DNA from: DASPKO01 sp035628055 | Lineage (GTDB): Bacteria; Planctomycetota; Phycisphaerae; Phycisphaerales; UBA1924 | DNA length: 44,834 nucleotides | NCBI GenBank assembly: GCA_035628055.1 | Contig: DASPKO010000156.1 | Location: 1 to 44,834, forward strand | Reading direction: 5' to 3' | Shown: in pieces, positions 24,862-35,174 of the stretch | Layout: each line of letters opens with the position of its first letter | Numbering within the stretch: position 1 is the first letter of the stretch | Program-made: the position numbers and the translations under genes | The notes under the pieces: generated by a model | Told to the model about the DNA's origin: nothing | Seen by the model: the letters and a program-made list of their open reading frames with translations, nothing else | The model's database searches: none

Positions 24862-26517
24862 ATGAACCTGACGCGGTTCTTCGACCACTGGGGGATCACC
24901 GAGAACCCCTTCCGCGGCGAGGAGGCCCGCCAGGACCCGGTCTTCATGCGGCTGGGCGTGCGGGGAGCGGAGGGCGCGGCCCTGGCGGCCGGCCCGGGCG
25001 CCCCGGCCCAGGCGGGCGACGGCGCCAGGCCCGGCACACCTCCGGGGCCCGCGCTGCCGCGGGCGGCGCACTCGGACTTCGAGAAGATCGCGGGGGACTT
25101 CGACCGGCCCTCGACCTCCATCGTCTTCGGCGAGAAGGGGAGCGGCAAGACCGCGATCCGCCTGCAACTGGCCGAGCGCGTGGGCGAGTTCAACCGCGCC
25201 CGGCCGCGCGGGCGGTGCCTGCTGGTCAGCTACGACGACCTCAACCCCACCCTCGATCGCTTCGCGGAGCGCCAGGGGGCGACGGACCGGCGCGCCAGCG
25301 TCACCGACCTGCTCAAGCGCCTGCGCCTGGTCGATCACATCGACGCGCTGCTGGCCCTGGTGGTCCCGCCGCTGATCGACGCGCTGCTGGGCGATGGCCC
25401 GGGGCGGGACAGCGCCGTCGACCTCGAGCTGGGCGCCGAGCCGTGGAAGGCGGTGCGGCGCCTCCCCCCCGCGCGGCGGCGCGACGTGCTGCTGCTACAG
25501 GCGGTCTACGACCGCCCCGACCAGGCCGAGCAGCGCACGCGGCGCCTGCGCCGGCGCTTGCGACTCCCCCCGCGGCCGGTGGCCCTGCTCTGGGACGCGC
25601 TGGTGCTCGTCGGCTGGCTTCCCGCGGCGGCGGTCCTGCTGTGGACGAGCACGGGCCTGCCCAGCGGGCTCTTAACGCCCTACGGCTCGCTGGCCCTGGC
25701 GCTGGCGGCGGCCTGGCTGCTGGTGCTCGCCAAGCGGCTGGGCTGGGACCGCCTGGCGTGGCTGCGCGCCGGGCACCGCCTGCGCCGCCAGGTTCGCGTG
25801 ATCGGGCGGGGCGACCGATCCTGGGGCGCCTCGGTCCGCCAGCTCCACGCCGCGGGCGTCGACCTCTCCGCCCTGCCGGTCACCGACTCGGACGACCAGC
25901 GCTACGCGATGCTGGAGCGCGTGCGCGCGGTGCTGGCGGGCTTCGGGTACGCGAGCCTGATCGTCGTGATCGACCGCGTCGACGAGCCGACCCTGATCAG
26001 CGGCGACCCGGAGCGCATGCGCGCCATGGTCTGGCCGCTGCTCAACAACAAGTTCCTCCAGCAGCCAGGGGTCGGGATCAAGATGCTCCTGCCGATCGAG
26101 CTGCGCCACGCGCTCTTCCGCGAGTCGGCGGCTTTCTTCCAGGAGGCGCGGCTGGACAAGCAGAACCTGATCGAGCGCCTGAGCTGGACGGGCTCGATGC
26201 TCTACGACCTTTGCAACGCCCGCCTGGCGGCCTGCTCGGACCCCGCGCGGGCTCCGGCGGGAATCAGCGGGCGGCCGGTGACGCTGCTGGACCTCTTCGC
26301 CGAGGACGTCACCCGCCAGGACCTGGTCGAGGCCCTGGACCAGATGCACCAGCCGCGCGACGCCTTCAAGCTCCTCTACCAGTGCCTGCTCGAGCACTGC
26401 TCGAACGTCACCGAGGACCAGGCGCAGTGGCGCATCCCGCGCCTGATCCTCGAGACGGTAAAGAAGGGCCAGGCCGAGCGGGTGCGACAGCTCTACCGCG
26501 GCGTGCGCCCGGCCTAA
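24862..26517 (+). CDS. Membrane P-loop ATPase of unknown function (551 aa)
   Basis: The opening FFDHWGITENPFRGEEARQDP resembles the ExeA/AAA family N-terminus (WG...NPF). Walker A GEKGSGKT is at residues 90-97, and a Walker B-like LIVVIDRVDEP is at about 365-376. Between them two membrane helices lie at about 245-290, giving a KAP-like layout (ATPase split by helices). A Pro/Ala insertion of about 30 residues precedes Walker A. After Walker B comes a helical C-terminal half (LIERLSWTGSMLYDLCNARL). It probably sits on the cytoplasmic face of the inner membrane. It follows the phosphatase gene by 42 bases, so the two may be one transcription unit. Confidence 0.75.
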   Translation: MNLTRFFDHWGITENPFRGEEARQDPVFMRLGVRGAEGAALAAGPGAPAQAGDGARPGTPPGPALPRAAHSDFEKIAGDFDRPSTSIVFGEKGSGKTAIRLQLAERVGEFNRARPRGRCLLVSYDDLNPTLDRFAERQGATDRRASVTDLLKRLRLVDHIDALLALVVPPLIDALLGDGPGRDSAVDLELGAEPWKAVRRLPPARRRDVLLLQAVYDRPDQAEQRTRRLRRRLRLPPRPVALLWDALVLVGWLPAAAVLLWTSTGLPSGLLTPYGSLALALAAAWLLVLAKRLGWDRLAWLRAGHRLRRQVRVIGRGDRSWGASVRQLHAAGVDLSALPVTDSDDQRYAMLERVRAVLAGFGYASLIVVIDRVDEPTLISGDPERMRAMVWPLLNNKFLQQPGVGIKMLLPIELRHALFRESAAFFQEARLDKQNLIERLSWTGSMLYDLCNARLAACSDPARAPAGISGRPVTLLDLFAEDVTRQDLVEALDQMHQPRDAFKLLYQCLLEHCSNVTEDQAQWRIPRLILETVKKGQAERVRQLYRGVRPA

Positions 26518-26586
26518 GGCGGGGACGCCGGCCGATCGGTGCGGCACGCGGCGACGGCCAGGGGGCGTGGTCGCTCGGGCACGCGC

Positions 26587-26826
26587 TCACTTGTCCTTGA
26601 TCGGGTTCTGCGCCGGCGGGTTCGGAGAGGCCGTCCCGCTGGTGCTCCCGGCCCCGCCCATGTCCGAGCTGCTCGAGCCGGCGGTGTCGGCCCCCGACTT
26701 GGTCGAGCGCGAGCGGCTGGAGGAGTCCCCCGCCGAGGCGTTGGAGGGGAACTGGCGCTGGTGGCTGGTGCGATTGCCCCGGTCGCCGGCGTTCATGTTG
26801 GTGCGGCGGGTGTTGTCGGTTTCCAT
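26587..26826 (-). CDS. Small Ser/Gly/Asn-rich hydrophilic protein (79 aa)
   Basis: A clean 79-codon frame with the high third-base GC of real genes here. It begins METDNTRRTNMNAGDRGN and ends NPPAQNPIKDK. The middle is rich in Ser and Gly (SSSRSRSTKSG, SSSSDMGGAG). It is probably disordered and cytoplasmic; no signal or domain is seen. No strong ribosome binding site. The opposite-strand frame here has no such codon bias. Confidence 0.5.
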   Translation of the reverse strand: METDNTRRTNMNAGDRGNRTSHQRQFPSNASAGDSSSRSRSTKSGADTAGSSSSDMGGAGSTSGTASPNPPAQNPIKDK

Positions 26827-26898
26827 GCCTGCTTCTACGCGGGCCGTCCCGGGCGAGTCTGTAGGGCGTGGTGCGACACCCGGAGCGGGCACACCGCA

Positions 26899-27416
26899 CT
26901 ACAGGCCGTAGTACGTGACGATCGCACTGGCAGGGCATGTTCCGAGCATGAGCAGGGAGCATCGCCGCGGGGAGCCAGTACGGCCAGGGATGCGTGCTCA
27001 GGGGAGGGCCGATGCGCCTGGGCAGCACGAGCCCGACGAAGCGGACGGACAGGACGAGCCAGAGCGGGAAGGCCCCCGATGAGGATGAGGCCGGCGGCGT
27101 TGACCTCATCGCCCAGCGCCCGGATCCCGTGCATGACGGCGCCGAACCAGGCAATCGGGACCGGCACAGCCAGGTGCGGCCATGCCGATCCGACCGCCTC
27201 CTGCAGGGGCGAGCATCCCACGCGCCACTGCGAGCGCACGATCTCGTGCCCACATTCGGAGCACATCACCGCGGTGGTTCGCGGGTCGTTGGGGAACGCC
27301 GCCGGGTACCCGCATTCGCGACAGAGACCGGTGCGCGCCTGCTTCTGGGAACCGAAATAGACCGACGCGGGATCGGTGCCCGTGTCACGCGCGCAGCGTA
27401 GGCGGATTCTGAACAC
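26899..27416 (-). pseudogene. Zinc-ribbon membrane protein broken by two single-base frameshifts
   Basis: Removing one C from the run at 27073-27077 and one G from 26955-26957 (plus strand) restores a 171-residue protein. Starting at GTG 27416, it has a zinc ribbon (CRECGYPAAFP ... CSECGHE), then hydrophobic segments AVPVPIAWFGAVMHGI, NAAGLILIGAFPLWLVLSVRF and AAMLLLMLGTCPASAIVTYY, and a TAG stop at 26899. All three frame segments keep high third-base GC. N-terminal CxxC ribbon plus membrane helices is a common planctomycete gene type. The shifts sit in short homopolymers, so they may be decay, programmed frameshifts or assembly errors. Confidence 0.6.
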
Positions 27417-27493
27417 CGGCACGACAGTCGCGCCGCCGCGCGGGAAACGGTCCGTGCGCGGGCGCGCGGGGCCGCGCGCGGTCGAGTCCGACC

Positions 27494-27985
27494 CTACCGG
27501 CGCCGGCGGGCCGCGGCGGCGCCGCCGAGCAGGAGCAGGGCGGCCGCTCCGGGCGCGGGAACGAGCGCGAGCTGGCCGCGGATGGCGCCGCTGGGGAAGG
27601 GCGAGTTGTGGAGGTTGACGTAGAAGCCGGCCGGGTTGGCCAGCACGTTGTTGAGGTCGGGGTCCTGGAGCCCGAACCCGGTGAACTGGGAGTTGAAATC
27701 GACCACGATCCCGCCGGCCACGCCGGCCGGGGCCTGGTGGATGTGTGCCCCGGTCAGGGGCAGAGCGATGTTCTGGGCCGTGAAGATCCAGTTGACGCTG
27801 GGGTTGGGCGTCGCGGCGGTGTCGATGAAGAGGTCGGCCACGCCGGTGCCGTCGGGGTCGCCAGGACCGGGCACTTCGTTGGGGCCGTTCATGATGGCCC
27901 GCAGATGGACGATGTCGGCGCTGGCGAGGGCGGCCAGGCCGAAGGAAGCGGCGAGAGCGGTGGCGCAGACGGCAACCCGGTTCAT
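27494..27985 (-). CDS. Secreted CHRD-domain protein with PEP-CTERM-like sorting tail (163 aa)
   Basis: A signal peptide ending ALASA is followed by a CHRD domain: VHLRAIMNGPNEVPGPGDPDGTG, NWIFTAQNIALPLTGAHIHQ, GIVVDFNSQF and NLHNSPFPSGAIRGQL. The C-terminus has VPAPGAAALLLLGG and then RRRR, a PEP-CTERM-type tail. In the PEP-CTERM system such tails are recognised by a membrane-bound exosortase. The exosortase is not in this window. CHRD domains occur in chordin and in bacterial secreted proteins of unknown role. The start at 27985 follows a good signal-peptide N-terminus. Confidence 0.9.
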   Translation of the reverse strand: MNRVAVCATALAASFGLAALASADIVHLRAIMNGPNEVPGPGDPDGTGVADLFIDTAATPNPSVNWIFTAQNIALPLTGAHIHQAPAGVAGGIVVDFNSQFTGFGLQDPDLNNVLANPAGFYVNLHNSPFPSGAIRGQLALVPAPGAAALLLLGGAAAARRRR

Positions 27986-28180
27986 GCGGAACTCCTGTCT
28001 GAATGCGATGGCGTCCGAACGACCGGCGCGGGACACCGCGACAGAGATCGGGCGCGGAGCGGGGAGAAAGACCCGCGCGGGCGAATCTACCGGGCTCGCC
28101 CGGCACGCGGAATAGGAAAGCGGCCCCAAGCCGGAGGCCCGGCGGGTGCCGCGCGCCTCGGCGGTACGGTGCGGCACGGC

Positions 28181-28900
28181 TCAGCGGGGTCGTGGGGCCG
28201 GCGTGGGCGCCGGCGTCGGCGAGGGTGCTGGCGTCGGCGTCGGCGCGGGCGCGGGCTCGGGGGCCTGCGGGTCACGACTGGGTCCGTCGCCGGCCGGCTC
28301 TGGGAGCGCCAGCGTCGTGTCCTGGCGGCCCGGCACGGGCACGGCGGCGGGGGTGAACGTTCCATTGATGCTCAGGCCCGCCGGGAGCGGGGCGTAGAGC
28401 TCGATCGAGATCTGCGAAATCGGCATCGGCACGCCCGGGATGCGCGGCGTCTCGGAAGGGGTCAGGGTCGCGATGACCAGGACCGGTCCCTGCTCGGGGA
28501 CGCCGGCCAGCGGCTCGCGGCCCGGGGCGCCGTCACCCGCACCCGCCATGCCGCGCATCATCCGCTTGTGCGTGGGGCTGTCGTACCAGGCACGCACGGC
28601 CGCCTTGTCCTGGAACCAGGCGAAGATGACGGCCTTGCCGGTCTGGGTCTGGGCGAGCTCGGTGCCAAGGCAGCCCGGGCTGGCTTTCAGACCCGCCACG
28701 AGACGGTCGCCCATCATCGAGATCCCGCCGGCCGGGGGGCGCGCCGGGGGGCGCTCCCGGGGGCCGGGGGGCGCGGGGGAGGCCGGCGGTGCCGCGGACG
28801 CGGGCGGCCGGGGCGCGCCCACGGCGAGGGCCGCTCCCGCCAGGGGCAGCGCCAGGGTGAGCAGGGCGAGGGCACGGGACCGGGGAACGCCATGGATCAT
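28181..28900 (-). CDS. Exported ABM-like protein with Pro-rich flanks (239 aa)
   Basis: The N-terminus is a signal sequence ending in ALAVGAP, followed by about 40 Pro/Ala residues. The core contains LKASPGCLGTELAQTQTGKAV, FAWFQDKAAVRAWYDSP and HKRMMRGMAG. This resembles the antibiotic-biosynthesis-monooxygenase (ABM) ferredoxin-like fold, which often binds haem or small molecules in dimers. A beta-rich segment follows (ISIELYAPLPAGLSINGTF). The tail is a Pro-Thr/Ala repeat (APTPTPAPSPTPAPTPAP). It is divergent from pyrR, sharing a 150-base promoter region. Confidence 0.75.
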   Translation of the reverse strand: MIHGVPRSRALALLTLALPLAGAALAVGAPRPPASAAPPASPAPPGPRERPPARPPAGGISMMGDRLVAGLKASPGCLGTELAQTQTGKAVIFAWFQDKAAVRAWYDSPTHKRMMRGMAGAGDGAPGREPLAGVPEQGPVLVIATLTPSETPRIPGVPMPISQISIELYAPLPAGLSINGTFTPAAVPVPGRQDTTLALPEPAGDGPSRDPQAPEPAPAPTPTPAPSPTPAPTPAPRPR

Positions 28901-29050
28901 GGGGTCGGGCTCCAGGTGGGTGCGCGGCGGATTGTTGGCCCCGCCTCCCGGCCGAGCGCGATGCCGCGCGCGCCGGCGCGGTCGTGCGCGGGCCCGGCCG
29001 GGGGGGCGCCAGACGGAGCGGAGCGCCGGAGTCGAGTACACTCCGCGCGC

Positions 29051-29566
29051 ATGAAGATCCTGGCCGACGCCGGCGAGATCGAGAGACTGATCGCCGACCT
29101 GGCGGGGCGCATACGTGCCGAGACGCCCGACATGGACCGGCTGGGGCTGGTGGGCATCCGCCGGCGGGGTGACGTGCTCGCGGCACGCCTGGCTCGGCAC
29201 CTGGGCGTGCGCGACGTGGGCTCGATCGACATCACGCTCTACCGGGACGATCTCTCCGAGACGGGTCCGGCGGCGCGGGTGGGGCGGACCAGCATCGACT
29301 TCTCCATCGAGGGGCGCGACGTCGTTCTCGTCGACGACGTGATCATGACCGGGCGGTCGTCCCTGGCGGGCATCCGCGAGATCGTCGACTTCGGCCGGCC
29401 GGCCCGTCTGCGGCTGGCGGTGCTGGTCGAGCGTCCCGAGCGCGAGCTCCCGATCCAGCCCGAGTTCGTGGCGATCCGCGCCCGCCCGGAGCCCTTCGAG
29501 AAGGTGGACGTCCGGCTGCTCCCGCAGGACGACGTGGACCGCGTCTCGATCAACCCGCGGCTCTAG
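29051..29566 (+). CDS. pyrR: PyrR-type bifunctional regulator / uracil phosphoribosyltransferase (171 aa)
   Basis: The PRPP-binding motif VVLVDDVIMTGRS lies at about residues 91-103. LVGIRRRGDVLAARL and ITLYRDDLSETG precede it. The ending FVAIRARPEPFEKVDVRLLPQDDVDRVSI is normal for PyrR. PyrR binds pyr mRNA leaders in response to UMP and also has phosphoribosyltransferase activity. No pyrimidine-synthesis gene is adjacent; gyrB is next after 171 bases. No PyrR-binding leader is seen in this window, so its targets lie elsewhere. Confidence 0.9.
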   Translation: MKILADAGEIERLIADLAGRIRAETPDMDRLGLVGIRRRGDVLAARLARHLGVRDVGSIDITLYRDDLSETGPAARVGRTSIDFSIEGRDVVLVDDVIMTGRSSLAGIREIVDFGRPARLRLAVLVERPERELPIQPEFVAIRARPEPFEKVDVRLLPQDDVDRVSINPRL

Positions 29567-29579
29567 GCAGAGGTGGCGT

Positions 29580-29604
29580 TTTTGCCGGTTTTTTCCGGGC
29601 AAAA
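29580..29604. repeat. A/T-bordered inverted repeat after pyrR
   Basis: TTTTGCCGG (29580-29588), loop TTTTTT, then CCGGGCAAAA (29595-29604) with one bulged G. It starts 14 bases after the pyrR stop. It may act as a terminator or stall site, although the T run is in the loop and not after the stem. Confidence 0.55.
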
Positions 29605-29652
29605 CCGTTCCGGTGGTGACGGAAGAACCGGGAAAGAACCGGCCGCCTCGCC

Positions 29653-29658
29653 TATACT
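29653..29658 (+). promoter_or_regulatory. Possible -10 element of gyrB
   Basis: TATACT lies 80 bases before the GTG start at 29738, in an A/T-richer patch. The region at the expected -35 distance (GGGAAA at 29630-29635) is not a match to TTGACA. Confidence 0.35.
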
Positions 29659-29737
29659 TTTTGCCTTGGCGCTGGCCCGCCCCGGCCGGAGCCGGGCCCG
29701 CCCTCCTGCGACCGGATTCACCCCCTGGGAGCGCCCC

Positions 29738-32590
<2,853 letters not shown>

Positions 32591-32704
32591 CGGGCGGGTT
32601 ATCGGGCGGGCACTCCCCGGGCCGGGGATGGCCCCGCACTCGGGCCGGGAGGGCGCGGGCCCGCTTCATCCCGGGTGAGCGCGGACCGATGAGCAGGGCA
32701 TTCC

Positions 32705-32710
32705 AAGGAG
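32705..32710 (+). promoter_or_regulatory. Ribosome binding site that selects the GTG start at 32718
   Basis: AAGGAG sits 7 bases before GTG 32718. The ATG at 32713 is nearer but out of frame. The tandem copy of this gene begins with the same MPPRVR, which confirms the GTG. Confidence 0.7.
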
Positions 32711-32717
32711 AAATGCC

Positions 32718-33590
32718 GTGCCGCCACGGGTGCGCCTGACGGATAACGAGCGGGGCAATACGCTCGGGCTCTCGCGCCGCGATCTGGACGAGCTCATCGC
32801 CGAGATTGAGATCGCGCAGCGGGACGATCCGGGCGTGCACCGGCGCTTCCGCCGACGGCAGTATCGCCAGTTGGCCCTGGCCCTCCAGGTGCATCAGCCC
32901 GGGGGCAGCACGTCGACGTTCCCCGTGGTCTCCCGGAATATCTCGCGGACGGGCATGGCGGTGCTGCACCGGGCCTACATCCACCTGGGCGTGCGGGTGC
33001 AGGTCGCTCTCCCACGGCGCGCCGCGGCCACGCTCAGCGTGAGCGCCCACGTGGTCCGCTGCCGGCACGTCTCGGGGATGGTGCACGAGATCGGGCTGCA
33101 GTTCGATCATCCCATCCAGCTTCGCGACCTGGTCGACCTCGAGCTCAACGACGATTGGCTCTCGCTCGAGACCGTGGAGCCGGCCACCCTGGTGGGCTCG
33201 GTCCTGCTGGCCGACCCGTCCGCCGAGGACCGGGGCCTGCTGCGGGGGCACCTGCGCGGGGCGCGGCTCTCGATCACCGAGGCGGAGACGCCCGAGGCCG
33301 CCCTGGCCGCCGCGGCCCGGCCCAATGACCTGATCATCACGGAATACTTCTTCGGCGGGCGGCCCGCGGAGGACCTGCTGCTCTCCCTCCGCCAGCTCGC
33401 GCCGCGGACCCCCCTGCTGGTGCTGACCGCGGACGTCTCGGAGGTGACACGCCGCCGGCTGGGCACGCTCGGGGCGGCCTCGCTGCTCAAGCCCGTGGAT
33501 GAACTCACCGCCCTGCGGGCCATCGGGGAGTTCCTGGGGGCGGGGGGACCGGCCGGGGCCAAGGCCTCCGGGCTGGCCCGCACCGCGTGA
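32718..33590 (+). CDS. PilZ + degenerate receiver protein, first half of a c-di-GMP module (290 aa)
   Basis: The N-terminal PilZ domain has the RxxxR motif (RRQYR) and NxSxxG (NISRTG), both needed for cyclic-di-GMP binding. A receiver-like domain follows from about residue 155. Its acidic pair is reduced to DP (LLADPSAEDR). The phospho-acceptor position is Glu209 (DLIITEYFF) instead of Asp. The conserved Lys258 (LLKPVDE) and the Thr before it in LVLTAD are kept. It is thus a pseudo-receiver, perhaps locked in an active-like state. It lies 102 bases upstream of the HD-GYP gene. The same two proteins are fused in the gene at 35175. Confidence 0.85.
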   Translation: MPPRVRLTDNERGNTLGLSRRDLDELIAEIEIAQRDDPGVHRRFRRRQYRQLALALQVHQPGGSTSTFPVVSRNISRTGMAVLHRAYIHLGVRVQVALPRRAAATLSVSAHVVRCRHVSGMVHEIGLQFDHPIQLRDLVDLELNDDWLSLETVEPATLVGSVLLADPSAEDRGLLRGHLRGARLSITEAETPEAALAAAARPNDLIITEYFFGGRPAEDLLLSLRQLAPRTPLLVLTADVSEVTRRRLGTLGAASLLKPVDELTALRAIGEFLGAGGPAGAKASGLARTA

Positions 33591-33596
33591 GCGACT

Positions 33597-33656
33597 CAAG
33601 CCGGGGCCGGATCGCCCCGAAATAACTCCGCCACGGTGGCGGCCACGACCGGCTTG
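33597..33656 (+). repeat. Nested inverted repeats between the PilZ and HD-GYP genes
   Basis: An outer stem CAAGCCGG (33597-33604) / CCGGCTTG (33649-33656) encloses CCGCCAC-G-GTGGCGG (33628-33642). Both stems are perfect. The structure ends 35 bases before the GTG at 33692 and has no T tract, so a leader or attenuating structure is more likely than a terminator. It has no resemblance to known cyclic-di-GMP riboswitch cores. Confidence 0.5.
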
Positions 33657-33691
33657 CCCACGGAACCAGACTCGAACAGCGGAGCAAGCGC

Positions 33692-35089
33692 GTGTCCACT
33701 AGCGATCCGGTGACGTCCCAGCAGCTCCACCTCTCGGGGGGGTTCGGGCGTGCCGCCAACTCCGCCCGCTCCGGGTACCTGCCGATCCCGCTCACGCGCG
33801 TGCCGATCGCCGCCCTGAAGAACCTCCCGCTGTACGTGCGCGTCCGGCACACGCCGGACGACAAGGCCGCGTTCCGTCTGTATCGGGCCCCGGAGATCAC
33901 CTTCACCGACTCGGACCGGCAGCGGCTCATCGCCGGGGGGACGCAGTTCCTGTACATCCAGATGGCGGACCAGAGCCGCTTCCGCCAGCAGACCGTCGAG
34001 TGCCTGACCGACCTGGCCTCGGACCCGTCCACGGCGGTCGCGGCCCGCTCGGCGATCATCTACAAGACCAGCATCGAGCTGGTGAACGAGCTGCTGGCCG
34101 AGCCCGACCTGGCCGCCAAGGCCCCGCGGCTCGAGGTCGTCTCCAAGTCCATCACGGCGCTGGTCATCAACGATCAGAACGCCTTCTCCCACCTCTTCGC
34201 CGCCTCGCACCACGACTTCTACACCGCGACCCACATGGTGAACGTGGCCACGTGGATGACCACCCTGGCCTACGCCATGGGCCGGCGCAGCACCGACGAG
34301 CTGAACCTGATCTGCCAGGCGGGGCTCCTGCACGACATCGGCAAGCTCTACATCCCCGAGGACCTGCTCAACAAGAAGGGCAAGCTCGAGGACCGCGAGT
34401 GGGCCGTGATCCGCGAGCACCCCGTGCGCGGCTGCGAGCACCTCGCCAAGTTCGAGGGCATCGACCCGCTCACGTTCACCGTGACGCGCCAGCACCACGA
34501 GCGCATGGATGGCACCGGGTATCCCGACGGGCTCAAGGGCGATCAGATCCACCCGGTCAGCCGCATCTGCGCCGTGGTCGATTCCTTCGACGCCATGACC
34601 GCGTTCCGCCCCTTCAAGACGCGGACGTTCACCGTGGAACAGGCGATGGAGGTGCTCGAGTCCGAGACCCCCGCGAAGTACGACCCCGAGGTCTTCGCCG
34701 CCTGGAAGGCCCTGCTCGAGTCCGCCCCCCCCGAGGCCGACGTCTCCCCCAGCGCCGAGGCCCCGGCGGCCGGAGGCGGGGCCGAACGCCGGCAGTTCCA
34801 GCGCTACCCGCTTCACACGCCGGCCCGGGTCCACCCCCTGGCGGCGGGGTCGGGGCGCTGGAACGAGATGCCGGCCATCCAGGCGGTGACCCACAGCATC
34901 TCCCGGGCGGGACTGGGGTTCCTCAGCCCGTCGCCGATCCAGATCGGCGAGTTCGTGAGGCTGTACCTCTCCACGCCCGCCGACAAGAACTTCATGGGCC
35001 AGATCGTGCGCAGCCGCTCCTACCGGGACGGCTGGTTCGAGGTCGGGCTCTGCTTCTCCCAGCTCCCCGCGATGGGCCAGGCGGCCTGA
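33692..35089 (+). CDS. HD-GYP phosphodiesterase with C-terminal PilZ domain (465 aa)
   Basis: HD-GYP domains degrade cyclic-di-GMP. Seen: HHDFYTATHMVNV (about residue 180), the LLHDIGK dyad (about 211), REHPVRGCEHL, and the HHERMDGTGYPDGL signature (about 267), so the domain looks catalytically intact. It is preceded by a conserved 150-residue domain (LPLYVRVRHTPDDKAAFRLYRAPEITF). The C-terminal PilZ domain has RQFQR but SISRAG, with Ser in place of the usual Asp/Asn of [DN]xSxxG. The start is GTG 33692 with GGAGC ahead of it. It probably works with the PilZ-pseudo-receiver protein encoded upstream. Confidence 0.92.
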   Translation: MSTSDPVTSQQLHLSGGFGRAANSARSGYLPIPLTRVPIAALKNLPLYVRVRHTPDDKAAFRLYRAPEITFTDSDRQRLIAGGTQFLYIQMADQSRFRQQTVECLTDLASDPSTAVAARSAIIYKTSIELVNELLAEPDLAAKAPRLEVVSKSITALVINDQNAFSHLFAASHHDFYTATHMVNVATWMTTLAYAMGRRSTDELNLICQAGLLHDIGKLYIPEDLLNKKGKLEDREWAVIREHPVRGCEHLAKFEGIDPLTFTVTRQHHERMDGTGYPDGLKGDQIHPVSRICAVVDSFDAMTAFRPFKTRTFTVEQAMEVLESETPAKYDPEVFAAWKALLESAPPEADVSPSAEAPAAGGGAERRQFQRYPLHTPARVHPLAAGSGRWNEMPAIQAVTHSISRAGLGFLSPSPIQIGEFVRLYLSTPADKNFMGQIVRSRSYRDGWFEVGLCFSQLPAMGQAA

Positions 35090-35174
35090 CGCCGGCGCCC
35101 GCGCGGGCGCGGCAGAAGCCCGGCCCCGGATCGGCCGATGTCTGCACTACGGGCCGTCAGGAGGCCCCGCGACC

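Noticed and set aside
26567..26911. A plus-strand frame of 114 codons opposite the small Ser-rich gene
   Set aside because: The minus-strand frame has the third-base GC of real genes and a natural hydrophilic composition; this one does not.
32713..32715. ATG as the start of the PilZ pseudo-receiver gene
   Set aside because: It is out of frame with the PilZ domain. The GTG at 32718 gives MPPRVR, as in the tandem copy.
33597..33656. A c-di-GMP riboswitch ahead of the HD-GYP gene
   Set aside because: No GEMM-type conserved core is seen, only simple stems. It is reported as a structured leader instead.
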